Shown: one piece after another, positions 1 through 7,986 of the stretch | How the letters are laid out: each line of letters opens with the position of its first letter | Numbering within the stretch: the stretch's first letter is position 1 | Assembly: GCA_900104495.1 (NCBI GenBank) | Contig: FMXS01000010.1 | Span: 1-64,000 of the forward strand | Source of the DNA: Ruminococcaceae bacterium FB2012 | Lineage (GTDB): Bacteria > Bacillota > Clostridia > Oscillospirales > Ruminococcaceae | Length of the DNA: 64,000 nucleotides | Direction: 5' to 3' | The notes under the pieces: model-generated | The model's input: the letters and a program-made list of their open reading frames with translations, nothing else | What the model was told of the DNA's origin: nothing | Database searches by the model: none | Position numbers and translations under genes: made by a program

Positions 1-700
1 ACCATGACCTCGCCCGAGGTCTCTCCTGTGAACTCTCCGCCGTCAAGTACGTTGACTGCAACAGAGCTGATATCGTCTGCGCTCACGCTGTCGGATATGC
101 TGTCGCCTTTTATATTAAGTGAGAGATTTCCGCCATTGGAGCCGTCCTTGCCCCAGCGGCCTGTCGCCGCATTTACAAGCAGTCCGTTTGAACATTCAAG
201 AGTGTTACCGCCCTCAAGGTTGATAACTGAGGTGATGTTGGTGATGTAGAACATTGGCCCCTCGGAATTGTTGCGGATAGTCGTTCCCGACATGGTGAGC
301 GTTGAGCAGTTGGCTGTTGCATCGCTGTCCGCGGCATCACCCGACATACTCTGATAAAGCATCACGCCGTTGTTGCCGCCGCTTGCAGTGAAATCGCAGT
401 TGGTCATTGTGATAGAATTCTTGCCCTCGATGACCGCTGCCTGTGAGCCGGTTGCCACGCCCACAACATTCTCGACCTTGATATCACCCGTCGAATAGAT
501 GCAGGGACTTCCGTCACCCGAGCACTGCACTTTGGAATTTGTGACGTTAACATATCCGCCGCCTCTGTCTGTAGCGATTGGTGCGCAGTGTGCGCCGCTT
601 GTGGTGAAGTCAACGTGATCTGCATTGATCGTTCCCTCGTAGGTCGCATACACTCCGCGTGAGGAATTGCCTGTGGTATTGATCTTAACATTGCTCGACT
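1..700 (-). pseudogene. 5'-truncated beta-helix-type extracellular protein fragment, runs off the left edge
   Basis: Read on the minus strand this stretch is one open frame of about 230 codons that leaves the window at position 1. The translation is rich in Gly, Asn, Ser and Thr, with short repeated turns such as GGGYVNVTNSKV, GKNSITMTNCDF and GGNLSLNIKGD, the pattern of right-handed parallel beta-helix proteins, including the carbohydrate-binding type found in secreted clostridial proteins. No start with a ribosome binding site is visible: the frame meets plus-strand hcp-like sequence near 700, so the 5' part has been lost by rearrangement. The C-terminus lies outside the window. The extracellular location is inferred from composition only. 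It could be an ordinary adhesin or polysaccharide-binding protein. Confidence 0.6.
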
Positions 701-866
701 TAGGCGACATCGGCGGTATTCCGAGAGTTCTCGATGCCGGACAGTGTAATGATTCTTATTCTTTGGCGCTTATCGCTCTGAAGCTGAAAGAGGTGTTCGG
801 GCTTGACGATGTGAATGATCTGCCTATCGTTTACAATATCTCATGGTATGAGCAGAAAGCAGTCAT
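698..866 (+). pseudogene. Internal fragment of hybrid cluster protein (hydroxylamine reductase)
   Basis: About 55 codons on the plus strand encode IPRVLDAGQCNDSYSLALIA followed by LKEVFGLDDVNDLPI and WYEQKAV. This is the conserved C-terminal core of hybrid cluster protein (Hcp), whose GQCND cysteine helps bind the Fe-S-O cluster. The intact protein is around 550 residues, so about one tenth is present. The fragment has no start and no proper end: on the left it abuts the minus-strand beta-helix fragment, and on the right it switches at about 866 into the 3' tail of a tyrosine integrase. It cannot be functional. It is either a relic of repeated integration and deletion at this site or an assembly join. 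Confidence 0.7.
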
Positions 867-913
867 CTGTTCGTCTTGTTAAGGTTACGGAAAGAAAGAA
901 TAAAAGGAAATAA
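866..913 (+). pseudogene. 3' tail of a tyrosine integrase gene (second copy)
   Basis: These bases encode VRLVKVTERKNKRK and a stop, identical in protein to the last 14 residues of the complete integrase that ends at 22849. The homology continues past the stop through an AT-rich stretch, a terminator hairpin and the 23-bp tRNA end at 1000. It is therefore the right-hand end of another related island, of which only the last bases of the integrase remain. The rest of the gene is replaced by the hcp fragment. Confidence 0.75.
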
Positions 914-942
914 ACGCAAAATAAACGGAAAATTCTATTTGC

Positions 943-990
943 CAAAAAAGAAAAAAGCCCGCAAACAACGCACTTACGTTGTTTGTGAGC
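943..990 (-). terminator. Rho-independent terminator of an island end (copy A)
   Basis: On the minus strand the hairpin GCTCACAAACAACG / CGTTGTTTGCGGGC is followed by a long T-run. The same structure with a few substitutions lies beside the intact tRNA-Leu at 22884-22926. There it would end tRNA transcription, so an incoming island supplies a new terminator along with the att site. Confidence 0.6.
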
Positions 991-999
991 CTCGTGGAA

Positions 1000-1022
1000 T
1001 GGTGCGGCAAACGGGACTTGAA
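1000..1022 (+). repeat. Attachment-site core, copy A (3' end of tRNA-Leu)
   Basis: A 23-bp exact copy of the 3' end of tRNA-Leu(GAG), including the encoded CCA (TGGTGCGGCAAACGGGACTT plus GAA). Identical copies in the same direction lie at 4859-4881 and 22936-22958. Direct repeats of a tRNA 3' end next to an integrase are the usual mark of tRNA-directed integration. Confidence 0.8.
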
Positions 1023-1181
1023 GGATGCCCGGCAGCTGCACTGTATCATTGTAATCTCAGGTGAACCGCAGTATTGCGCGGATTTGGTGACCCGCACCTC
1101 ACGCGATCCCGGGCAGTTTCAAGCGATTTTTGACAGGAACAATGTCCAACCAATGTCCAAACTATTCAACGGTGGAACAGA

Positions 1182-1409
1182 TCAGGCTGTCATAGCATAG
1201 TCAACGACTGCGATCTCCTGCATCAGCTTCTTGACAGATTCAACGATCCGCTCCAGTTTTTCTACGACAGCGTCAGAGTAATATTTCTCGCCGCACTGCT
1301 CACATTCAAGGCAGGGAACATTCTTGACAACAATGATGCAGTTCTTGTAATTAACAACGTGTGTGGTGGTGGATTCTTTATATTTGTCGTTCTTGCAGTA
1401 CATACACAT
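1182..1409 (-). CDS. YgiT-type zinc finger protein (MqsA-like antitoxin N-terminal domain)
   Basis: A 75-residue protein, taking the internal methionine of MCMYCKNDKYKES as start. It has one CxxC pair near the N-terminus and a second in CLECEQCGEKYYS at about residues 33-45, the four-cysteine zinc site of YgiT/MqsA antitoxins. The helical C-terminus (VVEKLERIVESVKKLM) fits the family. MqsA itself is about 130 residues with an added HTH domain. This short form is usually paired with a small RNase or DUF4258 toxin, but no toxin gene is seen on either side. It sits between att copy A and an ABC transporter, so it may be an orphan antitoxin left by deletion. Confidence 0.7.
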   Translation of the reverse strand: MCMYCKNDKYKESTTTHVVNYKNCIIVVKNVPCLECEQCGEKYYSDAVVEKLERIVESVKKLMQEIAVVDYAMTA

Positions 1410-1518
1410 AGTTAATTCCTCATCCAGTGTTTTTTCAGTATTATACCACATACTAAAGTAAAAATCAAGAGGGATTATTCGATTGTGAACGGCGTGGAAA
1501 TACGAATAAGAAAACATA

Positions 1519-3732
1519 TCAGAATATAACTGTACCGATAACGAGCGGTGTCACTCCGACCCACTTGAAGAATCCTATCCCCAGCAAATACAACACTATC
1601 GGCACGATCAGCACTGCCGTTTCGATCAGCAGCGAGGATATGAAGCTCTTTGACTTTGACGAGATAAAGAAGATCAGAAGCATAGATGCTATCAGTCCTA
1701 AATATCGTACAGCTGATATAACTATCAGATATGACAAAATGCTCATATCCACACTTGACAAATGCTCCATCGAGCATGCGGGGGCTTCTATCCCCCGCGT
1801 GCCGTAGGCGTGCAGGACGTTATAAAAATCTGGTGCGTAGGTCAGGGCATAAATGACGGTCAGAACGATCATTCCAATTGCAAACTTGCGGAGAAAGACC
1901 GCTCCTCGGCCTCTCGGAGAAGTGCGCAAAAGCACGGCTGCACCCGTTTTGTAGTCGACAGAATAAACATAAGTCAGCGTGCAGATCAGCATTGCAAGTG
2001 CCGTCAGAGCGAGTGTGGCATCCTTGTTTCCTGCGGTCTCGTCACCCGTTAGCAGCTTATAGCCGGAATCGTAGATGAACTCACCATCATTGGTTTTGAG
2101 ATACTCGGCGTGATGTTTGACACGTTCAAAAGCATACTGTGGCGCAAGAATATTTTGATATTTCATTGCGGCAAAGGTATTGCCCTCTGCAAGCTCTTTC
2201 TGCATATCGGATTGTGCCTTGTCAAACTTTGCCTGCTCGTCAGCGAGGAACTGCTCCTTTTCGGACGTGAGCTTGCCCTCAAGTTTAAGCATATACTGCT
2301 TGTAGTATATCTCGTCTGCAGAGGCAAATTTCTCGTTGATCGGAGTGTAGCTGAACCACACAAAAGCTCCGAATGCGACCAGGATAAAAAGGACCTTACC
2401 GCCGATGAAGACCTTGTAGCATTCGTGGAGGAAAAGGCTTGCGTGACGGCCTTTCAGCAGGGTGAATGTCAGACGCTTTGAACGGATGCGGATGACTGTC
2501 TGTTTTGAAAATGCTATGACAGAAAATACAGAAAATGTTATAATCAGAATTGCAAGCGTAATAGCAAAAACAGACTTGTATCCAAAGGGTTCTCCGAAGA
2601 TGTTAAGGTTAAGATACTGTCCGAGAATATCGTGTGTATTTGCGAAGGCAACGAGGTTGATATATTTGAGCGGACACAGCCAGCTTGCGCTCGGGATCGT
2701 GTAGTACATAACCGCTTCGGCTGTGAGAATAACGGCCAGTATCGCATAGACCTTTACAGCAGAATTTGAAAGTGAGGTTATCAGATATATCAGTGCTGCG
2801 AACAGCATATACATACCGAGCTTGCCAATCAAGAACAGTCCAAAGAATTGGATAACTGATATTTTCAAGTCACAGCCGTTGAAGCTGTAGACCGATTGTA
2901 TCTGCCGTGTGAGATCACCGTAACCGTAAGTGAAATATCCGGCCGCAAAGTTGACTGAAAATAGCAGAACGAGTACAACAAATGCCACCGTAAAACAGGT
3001 CATCAGCTTTGCGATTCCGAGTGGCATCCTACCCTTGAATGTCGTGCGGGAAAGTACGATCTGCTCAAGCTCTTTCTCTCTCGTAACGATAGTCACAACG
3101 ACGGTCATAATCATCAGAAACGCCGCAATATCGGTGGGTAGGAAGTCCGTTGCCATCTCAACGCCCTTGCTTGGCGCAGGGGTCAAAGTGCTGCCCTTGA
3201 GGTGCGCAAAATCGCCCGGAGTTTTGGCAATGTTTTTATAGGAGAAGCTGTCGGGATCAGCAAAAAGAGAAATGCCGGTCATCTTCCTCGCCTGCTCGTC
3301 GATACCGTCGAGATAGCTGTCATATTCCGCGCAGGACTGCACTTCTTTTAGCACATCCGTGACAAGTTGCTGCTCGGCAATGATGTTATCGCAATATTCA
3401 AGATAGGCTTTGCTGTTGTACTTTTCAAGCAGCGCTTCGGGGTCGATGTTCTTATCAAGATATGAAACGTCTTCTCCGAAAGAGATCATCTCCATAGCAC
3501 GCAGTTCTTTCTGCTTTGCGTAGAGCTTTTCAAAGGCTTCATCAGCATTCAAGTTTTCGATAGAATGATACACAGCTCTGTACTGTGCGGCGGTATAGAG
3601 CTGTTCTTTTTTTGAACTCTCATTCACCCACAAAAGCACTCCGTTCAGCACCGCCAAAGCAAAAATAATGCCTATTGACGAGCGCCTGCAAAAAGCCTTG
3701 ATACATTCGTTTATGTATAGTCGCATAGGCAC
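1519..3732 (-). CDS. ABC-2 type transporter permease, large two-part membrane protein
   Basis: A 737-residue integral membrane protein whose start lies 3 bases after the stop of the ATPase gene, so the two are one operon. The N-terminus (residues 17-35) is a hydrophobic helix followed by a long soluble charged loop, then a group of membrane helices at about 198-410. A second helix-loop-helices unit follows from about 445 to the C-terminus. This repeated layout of one anchor, an extracytoplasmic loop of 100-150 residues and five or more helices is that of ABC-2 exporters with two fused permease halves. The substrate cannot be read from the sequence. In Firmicutes such ATPase-permease pairs often export peptides or give antimicrobial resistance, which would suit an island cargo. 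Confidence 0.75.
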   Translation of the reverse strand: MPMRLYINECIKAFCRRSSIGIIFALAVLNGVLLWVNESSKKEQLYTAAQYRAVYHSIENLNADEAFEKLYAKQKELRAMEMISFGEDVSYLDKNIDPEALLEKYNSKAYLEYCDNIIAEQQLVTDVLKEVQSCAEYDSYLDGIDEQARKMTGISLFADPDSFSYKNIAKTPGDFAHLKGSTLTPAPSKGVEMATDFLPTDIAAFLMIMTVVVTIVTREKELEQIVLSRTTFKGRMPLGIAKLMTCFTVAFVVLVLLFSVNFAAGYFTYGYGDLTRQIQSVYSFNGCDLKISVIQFFGLFLIGKLGMYMLFAALIYLITSLSNSAVKVYAILAVILTAEAVMYYTIPSASWLCPLKYINLVAFANTHDILGQYLNLNIFGEPFGYKSVFAITLAILIITFSVFSVIAFSKQTVIRIRSKRLTFTLLKGRHASLFLHECYKVFIGGKVLFILVAFGAFVWFSYTPINEKFASADEIYYKQYMLKLEGKLTSEKEQFLADEQAKFDKAQSDMQKELAEGNTFAAMKYQNILAPQYAFERVKHHAEYLKTNDGEFIYDSGYKLLTGDETAGNKDATLALTALAMLICTLTYVYSVDYKTGAAVLLRTSPRGRGAVFLRKFAIGMIVLTVIYALTYAPDFYNVLHAYGTRGIEAPACSMEHLSSVDMSILSYLIVISAVRYLGLIASMLLIFFISSKSKSFISSLLIETAVLIVPIVLYLLGIGFFKWVGVTPLVIGTVIF

Positions 3733-3735
3733 CTC

Positions 3736-4596
3736 TCAGTCGAAATAGTAGAGGTACAGATCCTCCAATTCGGGCTTGACGGGGGTGTATACATACTCCC
3801 TTGGCTCTGTTTCAGAGATTACCCTGACATAGATATTCTGCTCATCCTTTGAGATGTTACCGACTTTGTATTTGTCCGATATTTCGGACAGCTTGTCCTC
3901 GCCGGCAGTTATCTCAAACACCTTGCCCTCTATCTTTTTGCACAGATCAAATGGCTTACCTTTACCGATAAGTTCGCCCTGTTTGAGCAGCATAACTTCC
4001 TTTGCGATGAATTCGATATCCGAAACGACGTGCGTTGCGATGATGACGATCTTCTCAAATGCTATCTCTGCGATAAGGTTTCGTATTCTTATACGTTCCT
4101 TCGGGTCAAGTCCCGCTGTGGGCTCGTCAAGAATGATTATTTTCGGGTCACCCAGCATTGCTTGGGCGATAAGGGCACGCTGCTTCATACCGCCCGAGAA
4201 GCCCCCAAGGCGCTTGTTCCGTGCCTCTCCGAGATTGACGAGTCCGATAAGCCGCTCGATGTCTGCCCGTGCATCGGACTTGTTCATACCCTTCAGTGCA
4301 GCCATATAGTAGAGAAAGCGTTCAAGGGTAAAGTTCGGATACAAGCCTTGCTGCTGAGGCATAAAGCCGAGCATACGGCGGAATTCCGCACCCATTTCCG
4401 AGGTGTTTCGTCCGTCGAACTGCACACTGCCCGATGTTGGTTTGAGATTGTCGGTGATGATATTCATAAGCGTGGACTTGCCCGCACCGTTGGGGCCGAG
4501 CAGACCGTAAACGCCGGGAGTGAATTCGCAGGAGAAGTCTTTGAGGGCTGTGAAGCTGCCGTATTGCTTGGTGAGGGAGGATATTGTGAGTTTCAT
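3736..4596 (-). CDS. ABC transporter ATP-binding protein
   Basis: A 286-residue nucleotide-binding subunit that should energise the permease encoded just downstream. Motifs are all present: Walker A GPNGAGKST at residues 34-42, a Q-loop in GFMPQQQGLYP, the ABC signature FSGGMKQR, Walker B IIILDEPTAGLDP and the switch histidine in IATHVV. The last 70 or so residues form the small extra domain seen in drug/bacteriocin-type exporters (CcmA-like). The start has a weak upstream purine stretch and follows the stop of a truncated upstream gene by one base, so translation may be coupled. The natural first gene of this operon is cut at the island boundary. Confidence 0.9.
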   Translation of the reverse strand: MKLTISSLTKQYGSFTALKDFSCEFTPGVYGLLGPNGAGKSTLMNIITDNLKPTSGSVQFDGRNTSEMGAEFRRMLGFMPQQQGLYPNFTLERFLYYMAALKGMNKSDARADIERLIGLVNLGEARNKRLGGFSGGMKQRALIAQAMLGDPKIIILDEPTAGLDPKERIRIRNLIAEIAFEKIVIIATHVVSDIEFIAKEVMLLKQGELIGKGKPFDLCKKIEGKVFEITAGEDKLSEISDKYKVGNISKDEQNIYVRVISETEPREYVYTPVKPELEDLYLYYFD

Positions 4597-4597
4597 A

Positions 4598-4738
4598 TTA
4601 TGCTATCAGCTCCTGCATTGCGATCTTTTTATACGGCAATTCGGGGGTAGTGTATTCTCGGATAACAGCCTGTTCGTCCTTGATAAAAACGATCTCCGGC
4701 TTGTCTTTGAATGTGTGAAATTCACGTTTTTGTTCATA
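4598..4738 (-). pseudogene. C-terminal remnant of the gene upstream of the ABC operon
   Basis: About 45 codons in frame end one base before the ATPase start and encode KPEIVFIKDEQAVIREY and then PELPYKKIAMQELIA. This reads like a genuine folded C-terminus and is tightly spaced as in an operon. Upstream the frame passes into the conserved island-end sequence (terminator and att copy B), so the N-terminal part has been lost. The family was not recognised. Confidence 0.4.
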
Positions 4739-4802
4739 TCTTCTTTTATTAATTTGTTTTTCCACAGAACAATGTCCAAAACAATGTCCAAAGCCCGTTT
4801 TG

Positions 4803-4848
4803 GACAAAAAGAAAAACTCTTAAACCGCGCATATACGCGATTTAAGAG
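4803..4848 (-). terminator. Rho-independent terminator of an island end (copy B)
   Basis: The hairpin CTCTTAAA...TTTAAGAG with an inner CGCG/CGCG helix is followed on the minus strand by TTTTTCTTTTT. It lies just left of att copy B, in the same relation as the hairpins beside copies A and C, but with unrelated sequence. The end at B therefore comes from a different island type. Confidence 0.65.
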
Positions 4849-4858
4849 CTCTTGAAAG

Positions 4859-4881
4859 TGGTGCGGCAAACGGGACTTGAA
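4859..4881 (+). repeat. Attachment-site core, copy B (3' end of tRNA-Leu)
   Basis: An exact 23-bp copy of the tRNA-Leu(GAG) 3' end in the same direction as copies A and C. It is the likely left end (attL) of the island whose integrase ends beside copy C at 22936, making that island about 18 kb long. Confidence 0.8.
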
Positions 4882-4989
4882 TTTTAATGAGCACTTGCTT
4901 CCAATCATTGCCAAATCCCTCGAAGTGCCGTAGATTCGTTGTTTAAGGGACTTTTCCTGCTGCAAATTATCTTAACTTTTGCTATCTTT

Positions 4990-5045
4990 AATAGCAAAAT
5001 AAACGCAAAAATCAGAACAATAAAAGGAAAATAAAAGGAAAATAC
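4990..5045 (+). repeat. AT-rich repeats near the island left end, candidate integrase arm sites
   Basis: The stretch contains AATAAACGCAAAAA and two copies of AATAAAAGGAAAA. The same words occur at 22832-22870 next to the right att site and again beside copy A. Short repeats near both ends of a tRNA-integrated element are the expected layout of arm-type integrase binding sites. That role is inferred. Confidence 0.4.
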
Positions 5046-5101
5046 GAGCACAAAAAATAGTACAGCTACAAATCTGAGGAGCATTGACGTGTGAATTTGA
5101 T

Positions 5102-5140
5102 CCGACTCTCTGCCGGGAACGGAGAGTCGGTTTTTGTTTT
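5102..5140 (+). terminator. Strong rho-independent terminator
   Basis: A perfect 9-bp stem CCGACTCTC / GAGAGTCGG with a 10-base loop is followed by TTTTTGTTTT on the plus strand. No intact plus-strand gene precedes it inside the island, so it probably ended a transcript that crossed att copy B. Confidence 0.75.
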
Positions 5141-5262
5141 GCCTGAGATCAGGCATCGATCATTTTACTGCCTTTTCGATCATGCACGAATGCTCATTTG
5201 TCTCGGGATCATAGTTTATCCCGACCAAAAGACATGGTTGGTGCTACTGTTGCTTGCGTTGC

Positions 5263-5397
5263 ATGAATGTTGATACCGGAGAGATTTTTGACAACTATTC
5301 AGAGGCGGCAAGATCTGTAGGTGTAACAAAAAAAGCGATAACATTTGCTATAAAGCATGGGACGAAATGCAAGGGCTGCTATTGGAAAACTATTTAG
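5263..5397 (+). CDS. Small DNA-binding-like protein or homing-endonuclease tail fragment
   Basis: A 44-codon frame encodes DTGEIFDNYSEAARSVGV followed by TKKAITFAIKHGTKCKGCYW. This matches the helix-turn-helix repeat (NUMOD1 type) at the C-terminus of HNH homing endonucleases, with an aromatic residue after the glycine near the end. No good ribosome binding site precedes the first ATG and no nuclease domain is present, so it is probably the last part of a lost endonuclease gene. It may alternatively be a free small DNA-binding protein. Confidence 0.4.
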   Translation: MNVDTGEIFDNYSEAARSVGVTKKAITFAIKHGTKCKGCYWKTI

Positions 5398-5429
5398 GCA
5401 ACACCGCACGATCCCTGAGCGCGCAGAGA

Positions 5430-6221
5430 TCAATAATCATAATCATCGTAGAGGAAGCCCTCTGCCCAGGAATACTGGTTCATATATTCGTTCTGATAAG
5501 AGTTTACCGCTCCTGCGTCAAGCTCCTTGAAACGGTAATAGTCGCAGTCAAGCACCTTGGGATCGACTGCAAAAGCGTTGTAGGTGTGAACGAGCGCTGC
5601 TTCTGCGCCGACCTTTTTCAGGCTCTTTTTCAGAGCGTAGGTATATGACTGCATCAGGTTCTGATTTTTTTCATCGTAAGGCTCGTCCTCAAAGAGTATT
5701 GCGAATAACTCCTTTGAGGTGCAGGAGCTGCCCTGCTTATGCACGAGATACGCAAACATCTCTTTTGCCTTGCTGCGCTCAAAGCGGACGTGTTCGCCGT
5801 CCGGCGTAAAAACATCAAAGTTGCCGAAGCACTGCACACGCAGCAGAGCATCGTTTTTCGGAATGATAGGAAATCTGAGGTCTGCAAGTTCCTTTTCGAC
5901 CTTGGCTTTTGACACAGGCTTCATGATGTAGCCGCTGGCGTGCAGGCTCATTGCTTCGCCTGCATATTCGGAATAGCCCGTCACGAAAATAATATTCATC
6001 TTGGGGTTGATCTCTTTCAGACGCCTTGCCAGCTCAACGCCGTTCATTCCTCTCATATGAATGTCCAGAAAGGCAATGTCGCAGCCCTCCTTTTCCGCCG
6101 CCTCCAACAGATCGTCCTGATCGTCAAAGGCTGACACTTCGGCATCAGGCTTTGCCTTTTGTATTGATCTTTCCAGCATTTGCAGAGCAAGCTCTTCATC
6201 GTCACAGCACATTATCTTCAT
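5430..6221 (-). CDS. Response regulator with AfsR/SARP-like output domain
   Basis: A 263-residue protein. Residues 1-115 form a receiver domain with an acidic pocket (CCDDEE), phosphorylation site Asp53 in FLDIHMRG and the conserved lysine in YIMKPVSK. From about residue 125 follows an OmpR-type winged helix of the SARP/BTAD kind (CFGNFDVF, FERSKAKEMFAYLVHKQG, ELFAILF) and a short helical tail. The gene overlaps the 3' end of the kinase gene by 20 bases, so the two are co-translated. SARP domains bind direct repeats spaced 11 bp, and exactly such repeats sit in four promoters at 11.1-12.6 kb, making that peptide array the likely target. LytS-family kinases more often pair with LytTR regulators. 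Confidence 0.85.
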   Translation of the reverse strand: MKIMCCDDEELALQMLERSIQKAKPDAEVSAFDDQDDLLEAAEKEGCDIAFLDIHMRGMNGVELARRLKEINPKMNIIFVTGYSEYAGEAMSLHASGYIMKPVSKAKVEKELADLRFPIIPKNDALLRVQCFGNFDVFTPDGEHVRFERSKAKEMFAYLVHKQGSSCTSKELFAILFEDEPYDEKNQNLMQSYTYALKKSLKKVGAEAALVHTYNAFAVDPKVLDCDYYRFKELDAGAVNSYQNEYMNQYSWAEGFLYDDYDY

Positions 6222-7857
6222 GTTTCTGACCCTCCTTCGGCAGTATCACTCTTGTTGTCGTCCCTTCTCCGATCACGCTTTCGGTGATAACTTCAGCGCC
6301 GCACAAGTCCTTCAGACGCTTTTTTGTATTCTCCATTCCGACGTGGGAACGTCCGTCGTTCTTTTTCGGCGCATTTACATCAAACCCCACGCCGTCGTCG
6401 GATATGATGACCTCAAATGCGGTTTCGGTCTCTCTGGTTGAAATGGTAACAGTTCCGCCCTTTTTCTTCTGACCGACACCGTGCTTGACAGAATTTTCAA
6501 CAAGCGGCTGTATCGACAGTGAAGGCAGTACAAATTCAGAAGTCTGAATATCGTATTCAATGTTGAGCTTTCTGCCAAAGCGCAGCTTTTCGATCGCAAG
6601 ATAGTTTTTCAGATGCTCCAGCTCCGCCGTGAACGGCACAGGTGCTTTCTGCTTCAGAGAGTCCATATTGCCCCTGAGATAATCCGCAAAGGCGACCGTG
6701 GCCTCCTGCGCCTTTTCGGGGTCTATCTCGCACATCATAGCGATGGAGCTCAGTGCATTGTACATAAAGTGCGGCTGTATCTGGCTGACCATTACGCTTA
6801 CCTGCGCTTCATATAGCTCCTTCTCGGCACGCTCCTTTTCGGCGGCTATGCGTGCGGTCTCCTTGTTGTAGAAGTCAATCTCCAGCGCAAGGTCGGAGAT
6901 GCTGTCGGCAAGATCCCTCAGCTCGTTGTTAGCCTTGATGCTGTACATCTTTTTAACTATTTCAGGAGTCTTCTTATCCACAGCGTAATCATTAACGGCT
7001 CTCTGTATTTTTACCGCAGGGCATACTGACCATATATACAGCACTGCTATCAGAACACCAAGCACAACTACTATACTGCCGATACTGATGATAAGTGCTT
7101 TATTCATAGATGTTGAAGCCGCATCACGTATATCGTCCCAGTTATAGACCACGCCTATAACTGTTCTTATCTTTCCTTCCGCAAATATCGGTACATAGCC
7201 TATGTAGCAATTACCTACGACAGGAAAATTGTCAGCTCTCTCGAATACTATAACGTCCTCCTGGCTGTCAAGCAGCTGCGAAAGCCCGGGGTGATCTGCA
7301 AGGTCTATATCATAGCGTTCTCCGGGGTTTTTAGCCGTCCTACTGATGTTGATATCTGCAATGACTGTACCCATTTTTTCTTCCGAAACATCTATCCAAA
7401 AAATACTCTCATAGTCATTGCCTTCGTAAAATTCCTTAAACAAAAACGGAACTATATCATAATCAAACCTTGCATAGATACGTCTCAAATCCTCAGGCAT
7501 TTTTTCAAGCCATTCCTTTTCGCCGATATTATCCGGGTATTTATCCATAAAATCACCTATGTAATTATTCTCATCTGTGGCTTTCTCCGACTCAATTCCG
7601 ATCAGATCATCTGAATATTTCTCCCAGTTATCAATGACCCACGCTGTCGTGTCCTTGTGTGAGAAAAAGTCGTCGTTCATAGTATTACTGATCTCTCGAA
7701 GCACACGCTTCATATGGGAATTCTGCGCATTCAGAAAGCCTTCAATGGTTGACTGATACATAGCATAAGTTATCCCAAGCACCATTGCGATCAGCAAAGG
7801 AACAACAATCAGAGTGATCTGAAGCATCAGACTGAATTTTATTCGTTTTTGTTTCAC
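6202..7857 (-). CDS. Membrane sensor histidine kinase, LytS/YesM-type
   Basis: A 551-residue kinase starting at GTG with an upstream CGGAGGGG. Helix 1 spans about residues 10-34, an extracytoplasmic sensor region of some 215 residues follows, and helix 2 is at about 254-276. A long helical linker leads to the His_kinase domain, with phosphoacceptor His363 in QIQPHFMYNAL. The ATPase domain shows the N box NSVKHG and the G box DDGVGFD, ending near the C-terminus. The sensor region has no cysteine cluster or recognisable ligand pocket, so the signal is unknown. The overlapping regulator gene identifies its partner. A single TGCAAGGA half-site lies 37 bp upstream of the start. Confidence 0.88.
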   Translation of the reverse strand: MKQKRIKFSLMLQITLIVVPLLIAMVLGITYAMYQSTIEGFLNAQNSHMKRVLREISNTMNDDFFSHKDTTAWVIDNWEKYSDDLIGIESEKATDENNYIGDFMDKYPDNIGEKEWLEKMPEDLRRIYARFDYDIVPFLFKEFYEGNDYESIFWIDVSEEKMGTVIADINISRTAKNPGERYDIDLADHPGLSQLLDSQEDVIVFERADNFPVVGNCYIGYVPIFAEGKIRTVIGVVYNWDDIRDAASTSMNKALIISIGSIVVVLGVLIAVLYIWSVCPAVKIQRAVNDYAVDKKTPEIVKKMYSIKANNELRDLADSISDLALEIDFYNKETARIAAEKERAEKELYEAQVSVMVSQIQPHFMYNALSSIAMMCEIDPEKAQEATVAFADYLRGNMDSLKQKAPVPFTAELEHLKNYLAIEKLRFGRKLNIEYDIQTSEFVLPSLSIQPLVENSVKHGVGQKKKGGTVTISTRETETAFEVIISDDGVGFDVNAPKKNDGRSHVGMENTKKRLKDLCGAEVITESVIGEGTTTRVILPKEGQKHEDNVL

Positions 7858-7894
7858 TGTCTCCCCTCCGATCTGTGTTATTGCCCTTTATCCA

Positions 7895-7902
7895 TCCTTG
7901 CA
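7895..7902 (-). promoter_or_regulatory. Single TGCAAGGA half-site upstream of the kinase gene
   Basis: One copy of the octamer that is doubled in the four peptide promoters, in the same orientation relative to the downstream gene. It has no second copy 11 bp away, so binding would be weaker if it occurs. It could reflect autoregulation or chance. Confidence 0.25.
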
Positions 7903-7986
7903 CGCTTTTATTTTTCAGAAAAAGATGAAAATTATTATTTAAAAAGTAAAAAAATCATATAGGGTGGTCTTTGTTATGTCATCAGA

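Noticed and set aside
698..866. Fragment as carbon monoxide dehydrogenase instead of Hcp
   Set aside because: The GQCNDSYSLALIALKLKEVF segment is specific to hybrid cluster protein. The CODH counterpart reads HMGSCVD at this place.
1023..1181. Coding tail of another integrase after att copy A
   Set aside because: The phrase CAATGTCCAA is doubled here as near 4769, which hints at an older integrase end, but no frame of useful length or motif supports it.
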